Shown here: positions 36,606 through 45,232 of the stretch, in pieces
Layout: every line of letters begins with the position of its first letter
Numbering within the stretch: position 1 is the stretch's first letter
Virus record (IMG/VR): IMGVR_UViG_3300045051_000081
Span: 1 to 64,000 of that record
Strand: one strand, 5' to 3'
DNA: 64,000 nucleotides
DNA from: a virus
Notes under the pieces: model-generated
Databases searched by the model: none
What the model saw: only the letters and a program-made list of their open reading frames with translations
Told to the model about the DNA's origin: nothing
Translations under genes and position numbers: made by a program

Positions 36606-38350
36606 CCCCCCGCCCAATCGTTAACAGCAATAGTGGTGCCGAAAATCTCGAACCCCGGTCGTCCGGTCGCAATTGCCGCGTTTGTGGTGGTATAGAGCTT
36701 CACGCCATTGCGTCGAACTGTCAGCGTGGTGCCAGAGACTTCCAAGCGCAGCACGTCGCCATTGACCGGCACAAAGTCCGTACCGGCACCGTTAATCCCG
36801 GTATAAGCGCCAGCCGCCACCGACTCTAGATACATCTTGGTCCCATCGAAGTACGCAACGTAATAGGTGCCGGGATTGACACCGTTGTGGCGAACGATTG
36901 GACCGGCACCGTTTGCGGCTCCTCCCTGCCAGACAATCTCCGAGTACTGATTGGCGGCAAAAGTCCCGGTGACACGCCACGTCGCACAGTTCGCTGCTGA
37001 TGTGCCTTTTGCTTGATTGCTAACAATCGTCAGGGCGTTTCTATCGGTGCCCCAGTTGGCCCCCAGCGCACCGTTAGCACGATTGAAGTCGTCAGAGATG
37101 CTCCCAGCAGGCGGAGCATAGACAGCTAAATAATCTGTTGCGCTAACATAGGGAAAATCAGTGGCACCAGCCGTGGCCGCATTGGTCGGTATCCAGAACA
37201 TGCCATCGTTTTCTGGTGTTCCCCACGCCGCCCCCGCAGGCACCTTCCACCTGTTGTTCGACCAGACGCTGCCCGTGGTTAGCCACCAGTTCTGGTGATT
37301 AACCCCGTTAGGAATCAGAAACTTGGTGGAGAACGTGTTCCCGGTAAACGTGATGTAGCTGGCGGTCGAGTTGAAACTGTCGGGGAACACACCGCCAAAG
37401 TTAATGGCGTTGTTCCAGCCGCTGATCAGATTATTAGTGATGGTGAAGTGATTGTATCCAACACCACCATGATTGGCAGGAGTGGAGAACTGATAACCAA
37501 TGGCGTTGGTGTTGGCCACAGCTTCAATCGTATTGTGATTGATGACGACATACGCCGAGTAGTCATCGGTACCAAGCGCACCGATAGCATCGGTGTGATC
37601 AGCGCCCCCATTATCGTTGCGCGGATCGTGGAACCAGTTGTGCTCAAAGACGTGCGGCTTGGCCTGCGTCGAGCCCCGCGTATCTATGGCGTTGGCAAAG
37701 CCCCAGAAATCGCAATGCGTAACGGTCAGTTTCCCGCACGTTGTATAGAAGCCGCCGTTTGCGGCGATGCCATATTGATATCCCGCTGCATTGGACACTG
37801 GAGGCACACTTGCGCCCAGCGGCTCGAACGAGCAGTAGTCAAAAGTGATGTTATCCCCCACGATCCCAACATTGAGATCGCCTGTCCGTGCAAACCGACA
37901 ACCGTAGAACGTGACGTTATTTACGGAAGCACCAACAGGATTGCCAACCTCTCCGACTGCTACGCCAGCAGTGAACTCCTTGAAGCTATAAGTCGTGTTG
38001 CTGGCGATTGTCCCCGGACCCGGAGTGAGCAAGCCGGGATAGCCGGGAGCATTGCGAAAACCGGTGTTGGTGGCATCAGGAACACCACCGGCTACTGTAC
38101 CGGTGACAAAGACAGGAATGGGATCGGTCGGCGTAACAGGCGGCGTGCCAGTAGCATAGACGATAGGGATTGGCTGAACCGGAGCGCGAGGAAAGTTAGC
38201 AGCAACCTCAACAACCCGCTGTGCTGCACCGGGACCGACAGGAACCGAACCATCAGTTACTTTGACAACAGGAATCGCCGTTACCGGAGCCAGCTTGCCG
38301 CTGCCCGTCACGACCGACATCGCGTTGATAGGCAGGAAGCTCGCAGCCAT
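36602..38350 (-). CDS. Right-handed beta-helix tailspike, candidate polysaccharide depolymerase
   Basis: 582 aa. After a Pro/Val N-terminal part (1-100) there are regularly spaced parallel beta-helix rungs (NVTFYGCRFARTG, NITFDYCSFEP, LTVTHCDFWGFANAI, FEHNWFHDPRNDN, YVVINHNTIEAVA, YNHFTITNNLISGW). This is the pectate-lyase-like fold. The last 160 residues are a separate jelly-roll domain (DDFNRANGALGANWGT, LRLEVSGTTLTVRRNGVKLY) like concanavalin/LamG domains. Acidic residues in the rungs could be catalytic, but no family-specific active site was identified. It sits between capsid and adaptor genes, unlike the other fibres. Confidence 0.75.
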   Translation of the reverse strand: MAASFLPINAMSVVTGSGKLAPVTAIPVVKVTDGSVPVGPGAAQRVVEVAANFPRAPVQPIPIVYATGTPPVTPTDPIPVFVTGTVAGGVPDATNTGFRNAPGYPGLLTPGPGTIASNTTYSFKEFTAGVAVGEVGNPVGASVNNVTFYGCRFARTGDLNVGIVGDNITFDYCSFEPLGASVPPVSNAAGYQYGIAANGGFYTTCGKLTVTHCDFWGFANAIDTRGSTQAKPHVFEHNWFHDPRNDNGGADHTDAIGALGTDDYSAYVVINHNTIEAVANTNAIGYQFSTPANHGGVGYNHFTITNNLISGWNNAINFGGVFPDSFNSTASYITFTGNTFSTKFLIPNGVNHQNWWLTTGSVWSNNRWKVPAGAAWGTPENDGMFWIPTNAATAGATDFPYVSATDYLAVYAPPAGSISDDFNRANGALGANWGTDRNALTIVSNQAKGTSAANCATWRVTGTFAANQYSEIVWQGGAANGAGPIVRHNGVNPGTYYVAYFDGTKMYLESVAAGAYTGINGAGTDFVPVNGDVLRLEVSGTTLTVRRNGVKLYTTTNAAIATGRPGFEIFGTTIAVNDWAGG

Positions 38351-38372
38351 AGCCCTCTTTCTCGTAATGTGC

Positions 38373-38428
38373 GGAGAGGTTGGAATAGCTGTGTCGGAGG
38401 ACGGTTCCCAGCTTCACCCAACCTCTCC
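38373..38428. other. Strong inverted repeat upstream of the tailspike gene
   Basis: GGAGAGGTTGG (38373-38383) and CCAACCTCTCC (38418-38428) are perfect 11-bp arms, with a smaller hairpin (ACCCG/CGGGT) beside them. In the minus-strand mRNA this is a stable stem in the 99-base gap between the basic 169-aa gene and the tailspike gene. It is a likely RNA-processing, attenuation or terminator element. Confidence 0.6.
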
Positions 38429-38449
38429 TACCCGCGTGGTACGGGTTCG

Positions 38450-38959
38450 TTAAACCTTGCCGCCCTTCTTCTTGGGCTCGGGCGGCTTGTCACCCCTTTC
38501 GATGCCGCGAATGCGGCCCATCTGCGCTTTCCAAGCCTCCGCAGTACCGGGCGATAAGTTCTTCTCGTCACCAATGCTGTAGCGCGGGTCAGGCTTGGGC
38601 ATCGGTACAGAACCGCCATCGGCGTACTTCTTCTTAACGCCACCCTTCACCACGGACTCCATATCGTCCGCATCCTGTAGCAGCTTCTTGTTGGGCGGCC
38701 CCTTCGGGAACCCAGCCTTCATATCTCCTGCATCAGCGCCATCACGACCGCGCACGAAACCGCCGCTGCGGAAATGTCCCGCGCGGTCTGGCCGCTTGTT
38801 CGAAGTCTCCCCAGTCACCTTGGAGTGGAAGGTATTCGAGGTGACCTTCTTCGGGCCGCGCGTTTTCTTCGGCGGCTCGCCGCCCTTGTACAGGACGTTC
38901 TCGCCCACAAACTCGTCACGCAAGTCTCGGGGAGCGTTGCCGATTGGACCCTTGGCCAT
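38450..38959 (-). CDS. Basic virion-associated protein with GG-x-V motifs
   Basis: 169 aa, strongly basic and low in hydrophobics, so probably disordered. It has FRSGGFVRG and KKYADGGSVPMPKP motifs like those in four other virion genes. The end is Lys-rich (PPEPKKKGGKV). It could be a DNA-binding or ejected internal protein. This is inference. Confidence 0.65.
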   Translation of the reverse strand: MAKGPIGNAPRDLRDEFVGENVLYKGGEPPKKTRGPKKVTSNTFHSKVTGETSNKRPDRAGHFRSGGFVRGRDGADAGDMKAGFPKGPPNKKLLQDADDMESVVKGGVKKKYADGGSVPMPKPDPRYSIGDEKNLSPGTAEAWKAQMGRIRGIERGDKPPEPKKKGGKV

Positions 38960-38971
38960 CCGCCCTCCCGA

Positions 38972-39487
38972 TTAGTTGTCAGCCCATGTGATGGTGAACG
39001 TCGCGCCAGTACCACTGCCGCCAGTGCATGACTGCGCAGGCGCTGGTCCGGGCTTCGTCGCATTGCCGGGATTGACGATGCTCACAGCAGAAATAATCCC
39101 ACCAGCAGCCGTGGTAACCCGAAGAACAACGGGACCAGTGTTGGCGGGAAGCGTGAGCGTATCGCCAACCGTGTAGCCGGTGCCACCAGCCGTCACTGCT
39201 ATCGATGAGGCTTTCTGCGAGAGCGATGTCACATCGCCCGAGCCGTCAATGTCGTCCTGAATGCCGGTTGGCGTACAGAACTGACCAGAAGCGGCCCGCA
39301 AAGCCGGGTTTTCCAGAAACGGGACATTGATAATCCCGAGATAGGCTCCAGTCTGGGCGTTGAACGTGCCCAGATTGAACTGACTGTAGCTGGTGCGCTT
39401 GGTGACGATGGCAGCTTGCGGACGCCGCGTCGGGTCGGCAAAGAACCATACCGTCGTTCCAACCTGCGGAAGCATATGCCTCGGCAT
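38972..39487 (-). CDS. Structural beta protein near the capsid gene
   Basis: 171 aa. A beta-rich N-terminus (VGTTVWFFADPTRRPQAAIV) precedes a C-terminal GGTGYTVGDTLTLPANTG and GGSGTGATFTITW repeat, common in phage decoration and fibre proteins. It lies immediately downstream of the capsid gene, so it may be a head decoration or head-fibre protein. Confidence 0.68.
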   Translation of the reverse strand: MPRHMLPQVGTTVWFFADPTRRPQAAIVTKRTSYSQFNLGTFNAQTGAYLGIINVPFLENPALRAASGQFCTPTGIQDDIDGSGDVTSLSQKASSIAVTAGGTGYTVGDTLTLPANTGPVVLRVTTAAGGIISAVSIVNPGNATKPGPAPAQSCTGGSGTGATFTITWADN

Positions 39488-39509
39488 CGGGCTTCTCCCT
39501 TTAACCTAA

Positions 39510-39537
39510 CCTGCCGCTCTCAATCAGCCCCGGCAGG
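39510..39537 (-). terminator. Hairpin after the major capsid gene
   Basis: Seven-base arms CCTGCCG and CGGCAGG with a 14-base loop lie just past the capsid stop. In the minus transcript the stem is followed by a weakly T-rich stretch (TTAGGTTAAA). A partial terminator or mRNA-stabilising 3' end is plausible for a highly expressed gene. Confidence 0.45.
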
Positions 39538-39542
39538 ACGAG

Positions 39543-40454
39543 CTACGAAGTCGGGAACGTCCCGTACACCGCGCGCCAGTCAAAGTACGAGAACGCATAA
39601 CGCTCGCGGCCTTTAACTTTTAAGTTATCCGTATCGAAATCCACATACATATCCATCTCGAACGGCACGCGGTCGTAGTAGATCAGCCCGCGCTTGTCGG
39701 TCTTGAGGAACCAAGCAAAGTTAGAGGTGAGGAACTCGTTCACCATGTAGTCGCGTAGACCACCACCCACATGCTTGATGGCGTTCACATCGTTGTCGTT
39801 GGTGCCGGGACGAAGTTCTGTGCGAAGCAGTCTTACAGCGACTGGTTCCAACGCCGCTGGGACTATCAGAAGCTCGGCGCGCGCCACGATCTTGATGTTG
39901 CGCTCGTCCACCCAAGTGTTGCGGATGGTGGTCATCGCGGTGAGCAACGTGCTCTCGTTCAGACTGACCTGCGTGGCGGGCATGTTGCCCACCGTCCCAG
40001 TGTCGATAGGATGCGCCACATCGAACAGCGCCTTGCCATCACCACCGACCGTCGAGTCATAGACGTTGCCGACATTGAAGATATTCGCCGCGTAGATTTC
40101 CTTCGTCGTCGCGAAGACATCCTGCAGACCGAGGTTCGACGGATTGAACTCTGCCTTGTACTGATTGTCCTCGACGGCCTTCCGGGTGACCACGTAGCCG
40201 AGACTTAGCTCTTTCATCTCAGCCGAGTACATCCAACGCTCACCTGCCCTCTCATCGAAGTAGGTGGAAGCGCCTTCGCCCTTCTCACGCGCCAGCGGCA
40301 AGTAAGCCATCTGGGTGCGGCGTTCGAGCGCCATCTTGGATGACCGCTTCTCGAAACAGCGTGACCACTTCGTCTCGATCTTCTTGTAACGTCCCTCAAC
40401 GGCAGCAAGGCCGGGGAACAACTCGTTCTTGATCGATGCAAGATCAATAGCCAT
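39543..40454 (-). CDS. Major capsid protein
   Basis: 303 aa, in the canonical position after scaffold and decoration-type genes. The N-terminus MAIDLASIKNELFPGLAAVE precedes an extended arm. The core has typical capsid features such as RTQMAYLPLAREKGEGASTY, a VVTRKAVEDNQY helix start, LFDVAHPIDTGTV and the C-terminal VDFDTDNLKVKGRERYAFSY. These resemble Mu gpT-like and related HK97-fold capsid proteins. The size is right for a small HK97-fold subunit. Confidence 0.85.
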   Translation of the reverse strand: MAIDLASIKNELFPGLAAVEGRYKKIETKWSRCFEKRSSKMALERRTQMAYLPLAREKGEGASTYFDERAGERWMYSAEMKELSLGYVVTRKAVEDNQYKAEFNPSNLGLQDVFATTKEIYAANIFNVGNVYDSTVGGDGKALFDVAHPIDTGTVGNMPATQVSLNESTLLTAMTTIRNTWVDERNIKIVARAELLIVPAALEPVAVRLLRTELRPGTNDNDVNAIKHVGGGLRDYMVNEFLTSNFAWFLKTDKRGLIYYDRVPFEMDMYVDFDTDNLKVKGRERYAFSYFDWRAVYGTFPTS

Positions 40455-40481
40455 GATTCATTCCCTTCGAACTTGCGTGCG

Positions 40482-41060
40482 TTAGACGCCGACCATCTGG
40501 CGATAAATGTGATCGTTCCACGCCACCTGAACGATGTTGTTTGCCGAGGTGTGGTCGTAGCCGTTGCCAACCATCGGAGCCGGATCGCCCAGCGCGATGA
40601 CACGGAATAGAGCGGTCGCCGAGGCCGCAGGCGCAGCCAGCGTCCACTTGGAGAATCCGGTTGTGGAAGCAACAATGGTGGGATTAGCCGTCATCCCGAC
40701 ATCGGCGAGGAGGATCGGCCCAGCAGCCGCCTGCACCTCGAACACGACATTGGGGTCATCGATGATGAAGGCATCGACCTCGCCAACCGCACCGGCACCG
40801 GGCCAGTAGTTCGACCAGATCGGATAGCCGAGCGAGGCTGCCAGATAGTGACAGCCGACAAAGACACCAAGACCAGAATGATCCGCTACCGCGCCGGTTA
40901 TGGCTTGGACATACCCGGATGCAAGCGCCTGAACCACATCGCCGCGATTGAGCGCGGTCGCATTGGTCAGCATCTTGCGGGTGTTGTGATTGCCTGTCCA
41001 CGCTGCGCCATCGAGACGCTTGATCGGGCGAAAACCAAACGCAGAATCAATGTTCGCCAT
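40482..41060 (-). CDS. Capsid decoration-type protein
   Basis: 192 aa starting MANIDSAFGFRPIKRLDGAA, a start seen in many phage proteins encoded directly beside the capsid gene. It is beta-rich with a hydrophobic Ala/Val core and no catalytic motif. It is most likely a head decoration or accessory capsid protein. Confidence 0.75.
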   Translation of the reverse strand: MANIDSAFGFRPIKRLDGAAWTGNHNTRKMLTNATALNRGDVVQALASGYVQAITGAVADHSGLGVFVGCHYLAASLGYPIWSNYWPGAGAVGEVDAFIIDDPNVVFEVQAAAGPILLADVGMTANPTIVASTTGFSKWTLAAPAASATALFRVIALGDPAPMVGNGYDHTSANNIVQVAWNDHIYRQMVGV

Positions 41061-41161
41061 AAGCTGGCTCCCCCTTCAAGGGTTACCGGCATTGGCGAGC
41101 TTCGCCGCAGTCCGTGTGGTTAGACCGCTATCGGCGTCCGGGCTTCGAACACCACCCCGAG

Positions 41162-41710
41162 CTACTCGGGGATTTCGATGGCTTCACGCGAGGTCCGAAT
41201 GACCGGAGTGGTTCGCGGAGCCTGCCCCTCGGGGGCCTCAGACATCTTCAGGCGATGCACCTGCATGGCGCGAGTCGCGCGGACATAATCCTCTTGTCTG
41301 GCCTGAACTGTCAAGCGCATGGGCCGCTCCATCAGGATCATGTCGTTGACGATGACCGGCCCCTCGGTCCCCGGAGGGGCAAATCGGTCAGGAAACATGC
41401 TGTGCGGCACGTTGCGCCAACCCTGATCATGGTGGCCCCGCAGCTTGGAATAGTCCTGCTTGCCGTAGGTCTCCCAGTTATTCCACTGGAAGTCGGTCTC
41501 ACGAGCGATCTGCTCCGGGGTGCCATACCCATTGGTCGGACAATACACCCGCCTGATGTCATCGATGTCGTAAGGATTGACGACAGCATCCCCAGTCCGC
41601 ATACGCTGGCGACCATCGTCTATGGGACGGATGTCGCCGCGCGCCTCGGTGCGGATAGGCTCTTCGCGTTGAGTCTCGCGGAGTTCGTTAGGTGACGGAA
41701 CGCGATCCAT
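41162..41710 (-). CDS. Conserved head-module protein
   Basis: 182 aa, very charged. The segment DFQWNNWETYGKQDYSKLRG and the central VNDMILMERPMRLTVQARQE block are typical of small podovirus proteins encoded between scaffold and capsid genes. It has no known enzyme motif and is presumably a minor head or assembly component. Confidence 0.7.
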   Translation of the reverse strand: MDRVPSPNELRETQREEPIRTEARGDIRPIDDGRQRMRTGDAVVNPYDIDDIRRVYCPTNGYGTPEQIARETDFQWNNWETYGKQDYSKLRGHHDQGWRNVPHSMFPDRFAPPGTEGPVIVNDMILMERPMRLTVQARQEDYVRATRAMQVHRLKMSEAPEGQAPRTTPVIRTSREAIEIPE

Positions 41711-41717
41711 ATTCGCC

Positions 41718-42647
41718 TCATGTAATAGGAGTGATCCGGCCTTCCTTCAGGAGTTTCACGTAGTTCGTAGCCCACTCGCTCGGGGTGACGCCCTGCTCCT
41801 CGGCCAGTCGCCGCATCTTCGGCGTCAGACGGAAGGTACCCGGTGCAAGATTGTCACCACCGGGCGCGGGGCCGCGCGTGACCGGCGCTGAATAACCGGG
41901 AATACGAGGAGCCGCCCCATTCTCACTTGGCGCTTGACCGTTGCCCCCGAGTGACGATTCGACGTACCGGAAGTAGCCCTCGGTATCAACCGCATGGCCA
42001 GCATCCAGCGCCTTGTCGTGGGCATCGATGGCAATCTTCTTGAGCGTGCCGTCGCCCCGGATCAACTCGGGGTGCTTGCGCAAGAATGCCTGTGTCGCCG
42101 GGGTGCGATTGGCAATCGCCCGCTCCACCGGATCTGTCGGCACCTGCCGCTGTGGTTGCTGCTGCTGCGGTTGCTGCCGTGGTTGCTGTGGCTGCTGCCG
42201 CTGCTGCTGCAACGCCTGCTTTTCGCGCTCCGCAATGGCCAGCGCGCCGCCTATACGTCCCAACTGCTTGTTAATCGCAGCAGCGGTTTTGAAGTCCCCC
42301 TCATTCATGGCCACTTCGGCATGAGCGGCAAGATTGTCCATCTCCCCCGTCATGCCTTGAATCTGGCTGTCTACGTAGGCCTCGTAGTTGTTGCCGCCGC
42401 GCTGCTCAGCTTCCTGCGCGTAACGCACGGCCTGATCGCGCTCTGCTGCAATGCGGCGGGCCTGATCCTCGACCGCCGCGCGCGCCCTGCGCTCGTTGGC
42501 GATCTGTAACTGCAGATCCTGCAGGCCCACTTGGGGCTCAACCGCAGCAGGCGGGCCGGGGACCGGCGGCGGCTTGGCCTCGACCTTGGCCTCCACCTCT
42601 GGCTCAGCGTTAAGGTTGACGACTAGGTCTTCACCTTCCTCAGCCAT
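41718..42647 (-). CDS. Scaffolding protein
   Basis: 309 aa, acidic N-terminus, long coiled coil (about residues 45-150; ERRARAAVEDQARRIAAERD) and a striking Gln/Pro tract (about 145-170). The C-terminal helix-turn-helix-like segment (LTPKMRRLAEEQGVTPSEWA) would bind the capsid subunit, as in P22-like scaffolds. Position, acidity and helical content all fit. Confidence 0.82.
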   Translation of the reverse strand: MAEEGEDLVVNLNAEPEVEAKVEAKPPPVPGPPAAVEPQVGLQDLQLQIANERRARAAVEDQARRIAAERDQAVRYAQEAEQRGGNNYEAYVDSQIQGMTGEMDNLAAHAEVAMNEGDFKTAAAINKQLGRIGGALAIAEREKQALQQQRQQPQQPRQQPQQQQPQRQVPTDPVERAIANRTPATQAFLRKHPELIRGDGTLKKIAIDAHDKALDAGHAVDTEGYFRYVESSLGGNGQAPSENGAAPRIPGYSAPVTRGPAPGGDNLAPGTFRLTPKMRRLAEEQGVTPSEWATNYVKLLKEGRITPIT

Positions 42648-42656
42648 TATCCCCTC

Positions 42657-43133
42657 CTAATATACCAGCTTGGGGTCATCGACCGTTCCAAGGATCCTCA
42701 CATCGGGGATCCACCGGCAATGCACCCGGTTGACCGTGGTCTGTCTGGCGTCGTGGATGTCCCACATGATCCAGTCGCCGATTTTCACGTCCTGACCGTG
42801 GAACTTGTTGCGGTCGTCATCGACAAAGGCCAACGGCCCCTTGCCAAGAACCAACCCCACCTTGCCCTGCCAGAGAGCCTCGTCTTGCGACTTTTGCGAG
42901 CGATAGAACTTCTGGCCGCCCGGAAGGGTCTCATACGCCGGAAGGTAATAAGTCGCCGCTATCACGTAATTGCCGAACCAGTGGATGTTATCCATCCACA
43001 TCTGACACCGGTCCAGCAAAAACTCGCGCGGATCCTTCGCGTATAGCTCCGCCTCGTGATCGTTGTTCCAAGGCGTCTGCGGCCCCTGTGCCATGGTCGC
43101 CGTGACAGCGGCTGCCCCAAGAATATGCGCCAT
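42657..43133 (-). CDS. GroES-like protein of the head module
   Basis: 158 aa. The C-terminal 80 residues read GKVGLVLGKGPLAFVDDDRN, VKIGDWIMWDIHD, CRWIPDVRILGTVDDPKLVY. This is the same order of elements as GroES co-chaperonins: GKVLxxGP, then VKxGDWVxY, then a final IxxxDDxxILATVDDP. An N-terminal segment of about 75 residues is extra (NDHEAELYAKDPREFLLDRC, WFGNYVIAATYY). Phages such as T4 (gp31) encode co-chaperonins that fit their capsid protein into GroEL. This is inferred here from pattern. It is coupled by TGATG-type overlap to a small gene upstream. Confidence 0.65.
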   Translation of the reverse strand: MAHILGAAAVTATMAQGPQTPWNNDHEAELYAKDPREFLLDRCQMWMDNIHWFGNYVIAATYYLPAYETLPGGQKFYRSQKSQDEALWQGKVGLVLGKGPLAFVDDDRNKFHGQDVKIGDWIMWDIHDARQTTVNRVHCRWIPDVRILGTVDDPKLVY

Positions 43134-43378
43134 CAGTTCACTCTCCCCATACGGTCTCGTTCCGGCTCATCGCTATCCATGCGATGCGCCAGCGCATTCA
43201 TCTCATTGATTGCCAGTTCCAGCCCCTCGATCCGGCCAGCCGTGCGCTGGAAGATCTCCCACGACTGCGAGGCCCGGAGCCCCGCATGGAGCCCCGGCCT
43301 TTCATTGTCGCCAAACAGAATCCGGTGAAGGACGCGCTCCAGCGCATCCTTGAAGACCTGATCCTCACGGTCGTACAT
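43133..43378 (-). CDS. Small helical head-module protein
   Basis: 81 aa, alpha-helical and charged (DREDQVFKDALERVLHRILF, IEGLELAINEMNALAHRMDS). The start overlaps the preceding stop by one base and the end overlaps the next gene. No family was recognised. It lies between the 536-aa repeat protein and the GroES-like protein. Confidence 0.62.
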   Translation of the reverse strand: MYDREDQVFKDALERVLHRILFGDNERPGLHAGLRASQSWEIFQRTAGRIEGLELAINEMNALAHRMDSDEPERDRMGRVN

Positions 43379-44988
43379 CAGATCTCCGTCTTCGCTGGCA
43401 CCTTGCGCGCGCCCGCAATCTTGGCCAGCCGACCCTGTCCGGTAGCACCCCCAGCCTTGTAGCCCTTGATCTTGCCGCCGTCCTTCGCCCCAATCTGGAA
43501 CATGTTCTTGCCAGCGGCACCGGGAACGGCACCCGGCTTGAATCCGGCATTCTGACTGGAGCGTGCGAGCGACTGCGTGGACCCGGCGACCGCCTGACCG
43601 GCCTTTGTCGCCGCATCCTGCGCGCCTTGTGCCGCTTTCACCGCGTAACCGCCATCAGAGCCAGAAGACGATGATGGACCGAGGAGCTTCCCTATCTTCT
43701 GCGCTGCACTCACCGCACCCTTCAGACCAAAGCCACCAGACGTATCCGCCGATGAGGGAACAGACGTGCTGCTGGCTTGCGGCTCGACCTCGTCACCATC
43801 CTCATAATGCCTGATGCTACCTCCATCAGCCTTCTTGGACTTCTTGATCATCTTGGCGATGAGCTTCTTGTCCTCGGCCTCATCGTCATGGGCCTTGCCG
43901 CCGTCCTTATATCCGGGACGGGTTGGCCTTCCGCCCGTGAGCGGCACGACCGGCGGACGCGCACCGGCTGCGCCCGGTCGCTGACCGGGTACGGCACCGG
44001 GAGTGAACGGTCTGCGAGGCTGCATTCCTTGCGGGCCAAGTCCGGGCGTTCCTGCAGGACCACCCATCTGGCGCTTCTTGATCGCGCCACCTTTCTTGAA
44101 GGCCCTGCCGCCGATGCCACCACCACCTGTGATGTCCGTAACGGCAGGAGCCGCCAGCGGAGCCGGTTCCGGCGCTAACGCTGTAGCCGCTCCACCACCA
44201 CCGCCATCAACACGGTAGGGGCCGGGACCGGGGCCTACATCCACACCCGTATCCATTCCCGCCGGAACACCAGACCCCATCGAGGATCCGCCGCCACCGC
44301 CGCCCCCGAACAGCGCGAGCGGATTGACCGGCGGTCTATCGTCCTCATCGTCCCGACCCGGAGCACGCCCTCGGGAGGTTATTGGGCCTCCGTTAGCCTT
44401 TTTTTTTACGCTGCCGCCGTTGGCGAAGCCCTTTCCCCAGTTGTGATAGGTCGATCCCTTGATCGTGCCGCCACGAGCCATGCCGGGAGGCCGAGGACCG
44501 GGCATCGGCATCGGCATCGGCCCAGCCGCCGCAGGCGGCGGAACGTTAACATTAATCGGTGGCCCACCGGCTCCGGGCGGCATGGGAGGACGAGCGGCAG
44601 GCGGCGGAGGTAGCCCACCGGGAGCGCCGCCCACCGGAACGGGCACGGGGCGCGGCACCGGCACAGGGACCGGACGCGGAGGAGCCGCAGCACCACCACC
44701 CGGAGACGCGATCACAATGTTCGTGGTGGAATGACCCTTACGGCTCTTCTTCTTGCCGCCGCCACCGACAAACCCGCCACCAGCGAAGTGGTTGGCCGGT
44801 CGATCCGCGCGCTTCTTGGCGGAACCGCCCTCGATGGTCAGTTCACGCGAAGTGCCCGCATTTTTCGAGGGGTAGCTCGTTTTCTTGTACATCGAACTGG
44901 AGCCGAAGGACTTACCGGCTTTCGCGCCCAACGCACTCAGACGACGTTTCTGTGAAGCCTTGGCCTGCGAGGCATAAGGGTGTGCCAT
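43378..44988 (-). CDS. Low-complexity basic protein with GG-x-V motifs
   Basis: 536 aa from MAHPYASQAKASQKRR, with GGAGATAACC before the ATG; a longer upstream frame overlaps a small gene. The N-terminus is basic. The middle is Pro/Gly-rich (PRPVPVPVPRPVPVPVGG, MPMPMPGPRPPGMA). Motifs FAGGGFVGGGG, FANGGSVKKK, KKGGAIKKRQMGG, YKDGGKAHDDEAEDKKLIAK and KADGGSIRHY recur. The C-terminus again has KDGGKIKGYKAGGAT. It is probably disordered and perhaps an internal virion or DNA-associated protein. A family with MAHPYA... starts occurs in phages of Rhizobiales. Confidence 0.7.
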   Translation of the reverse strand: MAHPYASQAKASQKRRLSALGAKAGKSFGSSSMYKKTSYPSKNAGTSRELTIEGGSAKKRADRPANHFAGGGFVGGGGKKKSRKGHSTTNIVIASPGGGAAAPPRPVPVPVPRPVPVPVGGAPGGLPPPPAARPPMPPGAGGPPINVNVPPPAAAGPMPMPMPGPRPPGMARGGTIKGSTYHNWGKGFANGGSVKKKANGGPITSRGRAPGRDDEDDRPPVNPLALFGGGGGGGSSMGSGVPAGMDTGVDVGPGPGPYRVDGGGGGAATALAPEPAPLAAPAVTDITGGGGIGGRAFKKGGAIKKRQMGGPAGTPGLGPQGMQPRRPFTPGAVPGQRPGAAGARPPVVPLTGGRPTRPGYKDGGKAHDDEAEDKKLIAKMIKKSKKADGGSIRHYEDGDEVEPQASSTSVPSSADTSGGFGLKGAVSAAQKIGKLLGPSSSSGSDGGYAVKAAQGAQDAATKAGQAVAGSTQSLARSSQNAGFKPGAVPGAAGKNMFQIGAKDGGKIKGYKAGGATGQGRLAKIAGARKVPAKTEI

Positions 44989-44990
44989 GG

Positions 44991-45101
44991 TTATCTCCGC
45001 CAACCAACGTAGACGACAAACGGCCAGCCTAGCGCCAACCGCCAAATGCTCCTCCGAAGGTACACGTACCAGATTCCACGGTTTACATTCTCGATTTTCA
45101 T
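44991..45101 (-). CDS. Tiny unknown protein
   Basis: 36 aa in the portal-to-repeat-protein gap, coupled by ATGA to the frame before it. It is rich in Trp/Tyr/Arg (GIWYVYLRRSIWRLALGW). It ends just before the next gene's ribosome site. Support is positional only. Confidence 0.4.
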   Translation of the reverse strand: MKIENVNRGIWYVYLRRSIWRLALGWPFVVYVGWRR

Positions 45102-45232
45102 GGATATGCCCCGCGCGGGATCACCACTTGCGGCAGCACCACGTAACTGAAAACCCCGTTCCATCGCACGGCCTTGTCTCTCACCCAGACAATCGGCCCC
45201 ATGTAACCTACTACCCAAAAATCCAAGATCAT
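45098..45232 (-). CDS. Tiny hydrophobic protein after the portal gene
   Basis: 44 aa starting with ATGA overlap at the portal stop. It is largely hydrophobic and aromatic (MILDFWVVGYMGPIVWV, FSYVVLPQVVIP). It may be a small beta protein or membrane-associated peptide. The coupled start supports it. Confidence 0.45.
   Translation of the reverse strand: MILDFWVVGYMGPIVWVRDKAVRWNGVFSYVVLPQVVIPRGAYP

Noticed and set aside
37295-38557. Plus-strand 420-aa frame opposite the tailspike
   Set aside because: It is antisense to a beta-helix gene with clear domain structure. Its sequence has no recognisable domain and runs across the intergenic hairpin.
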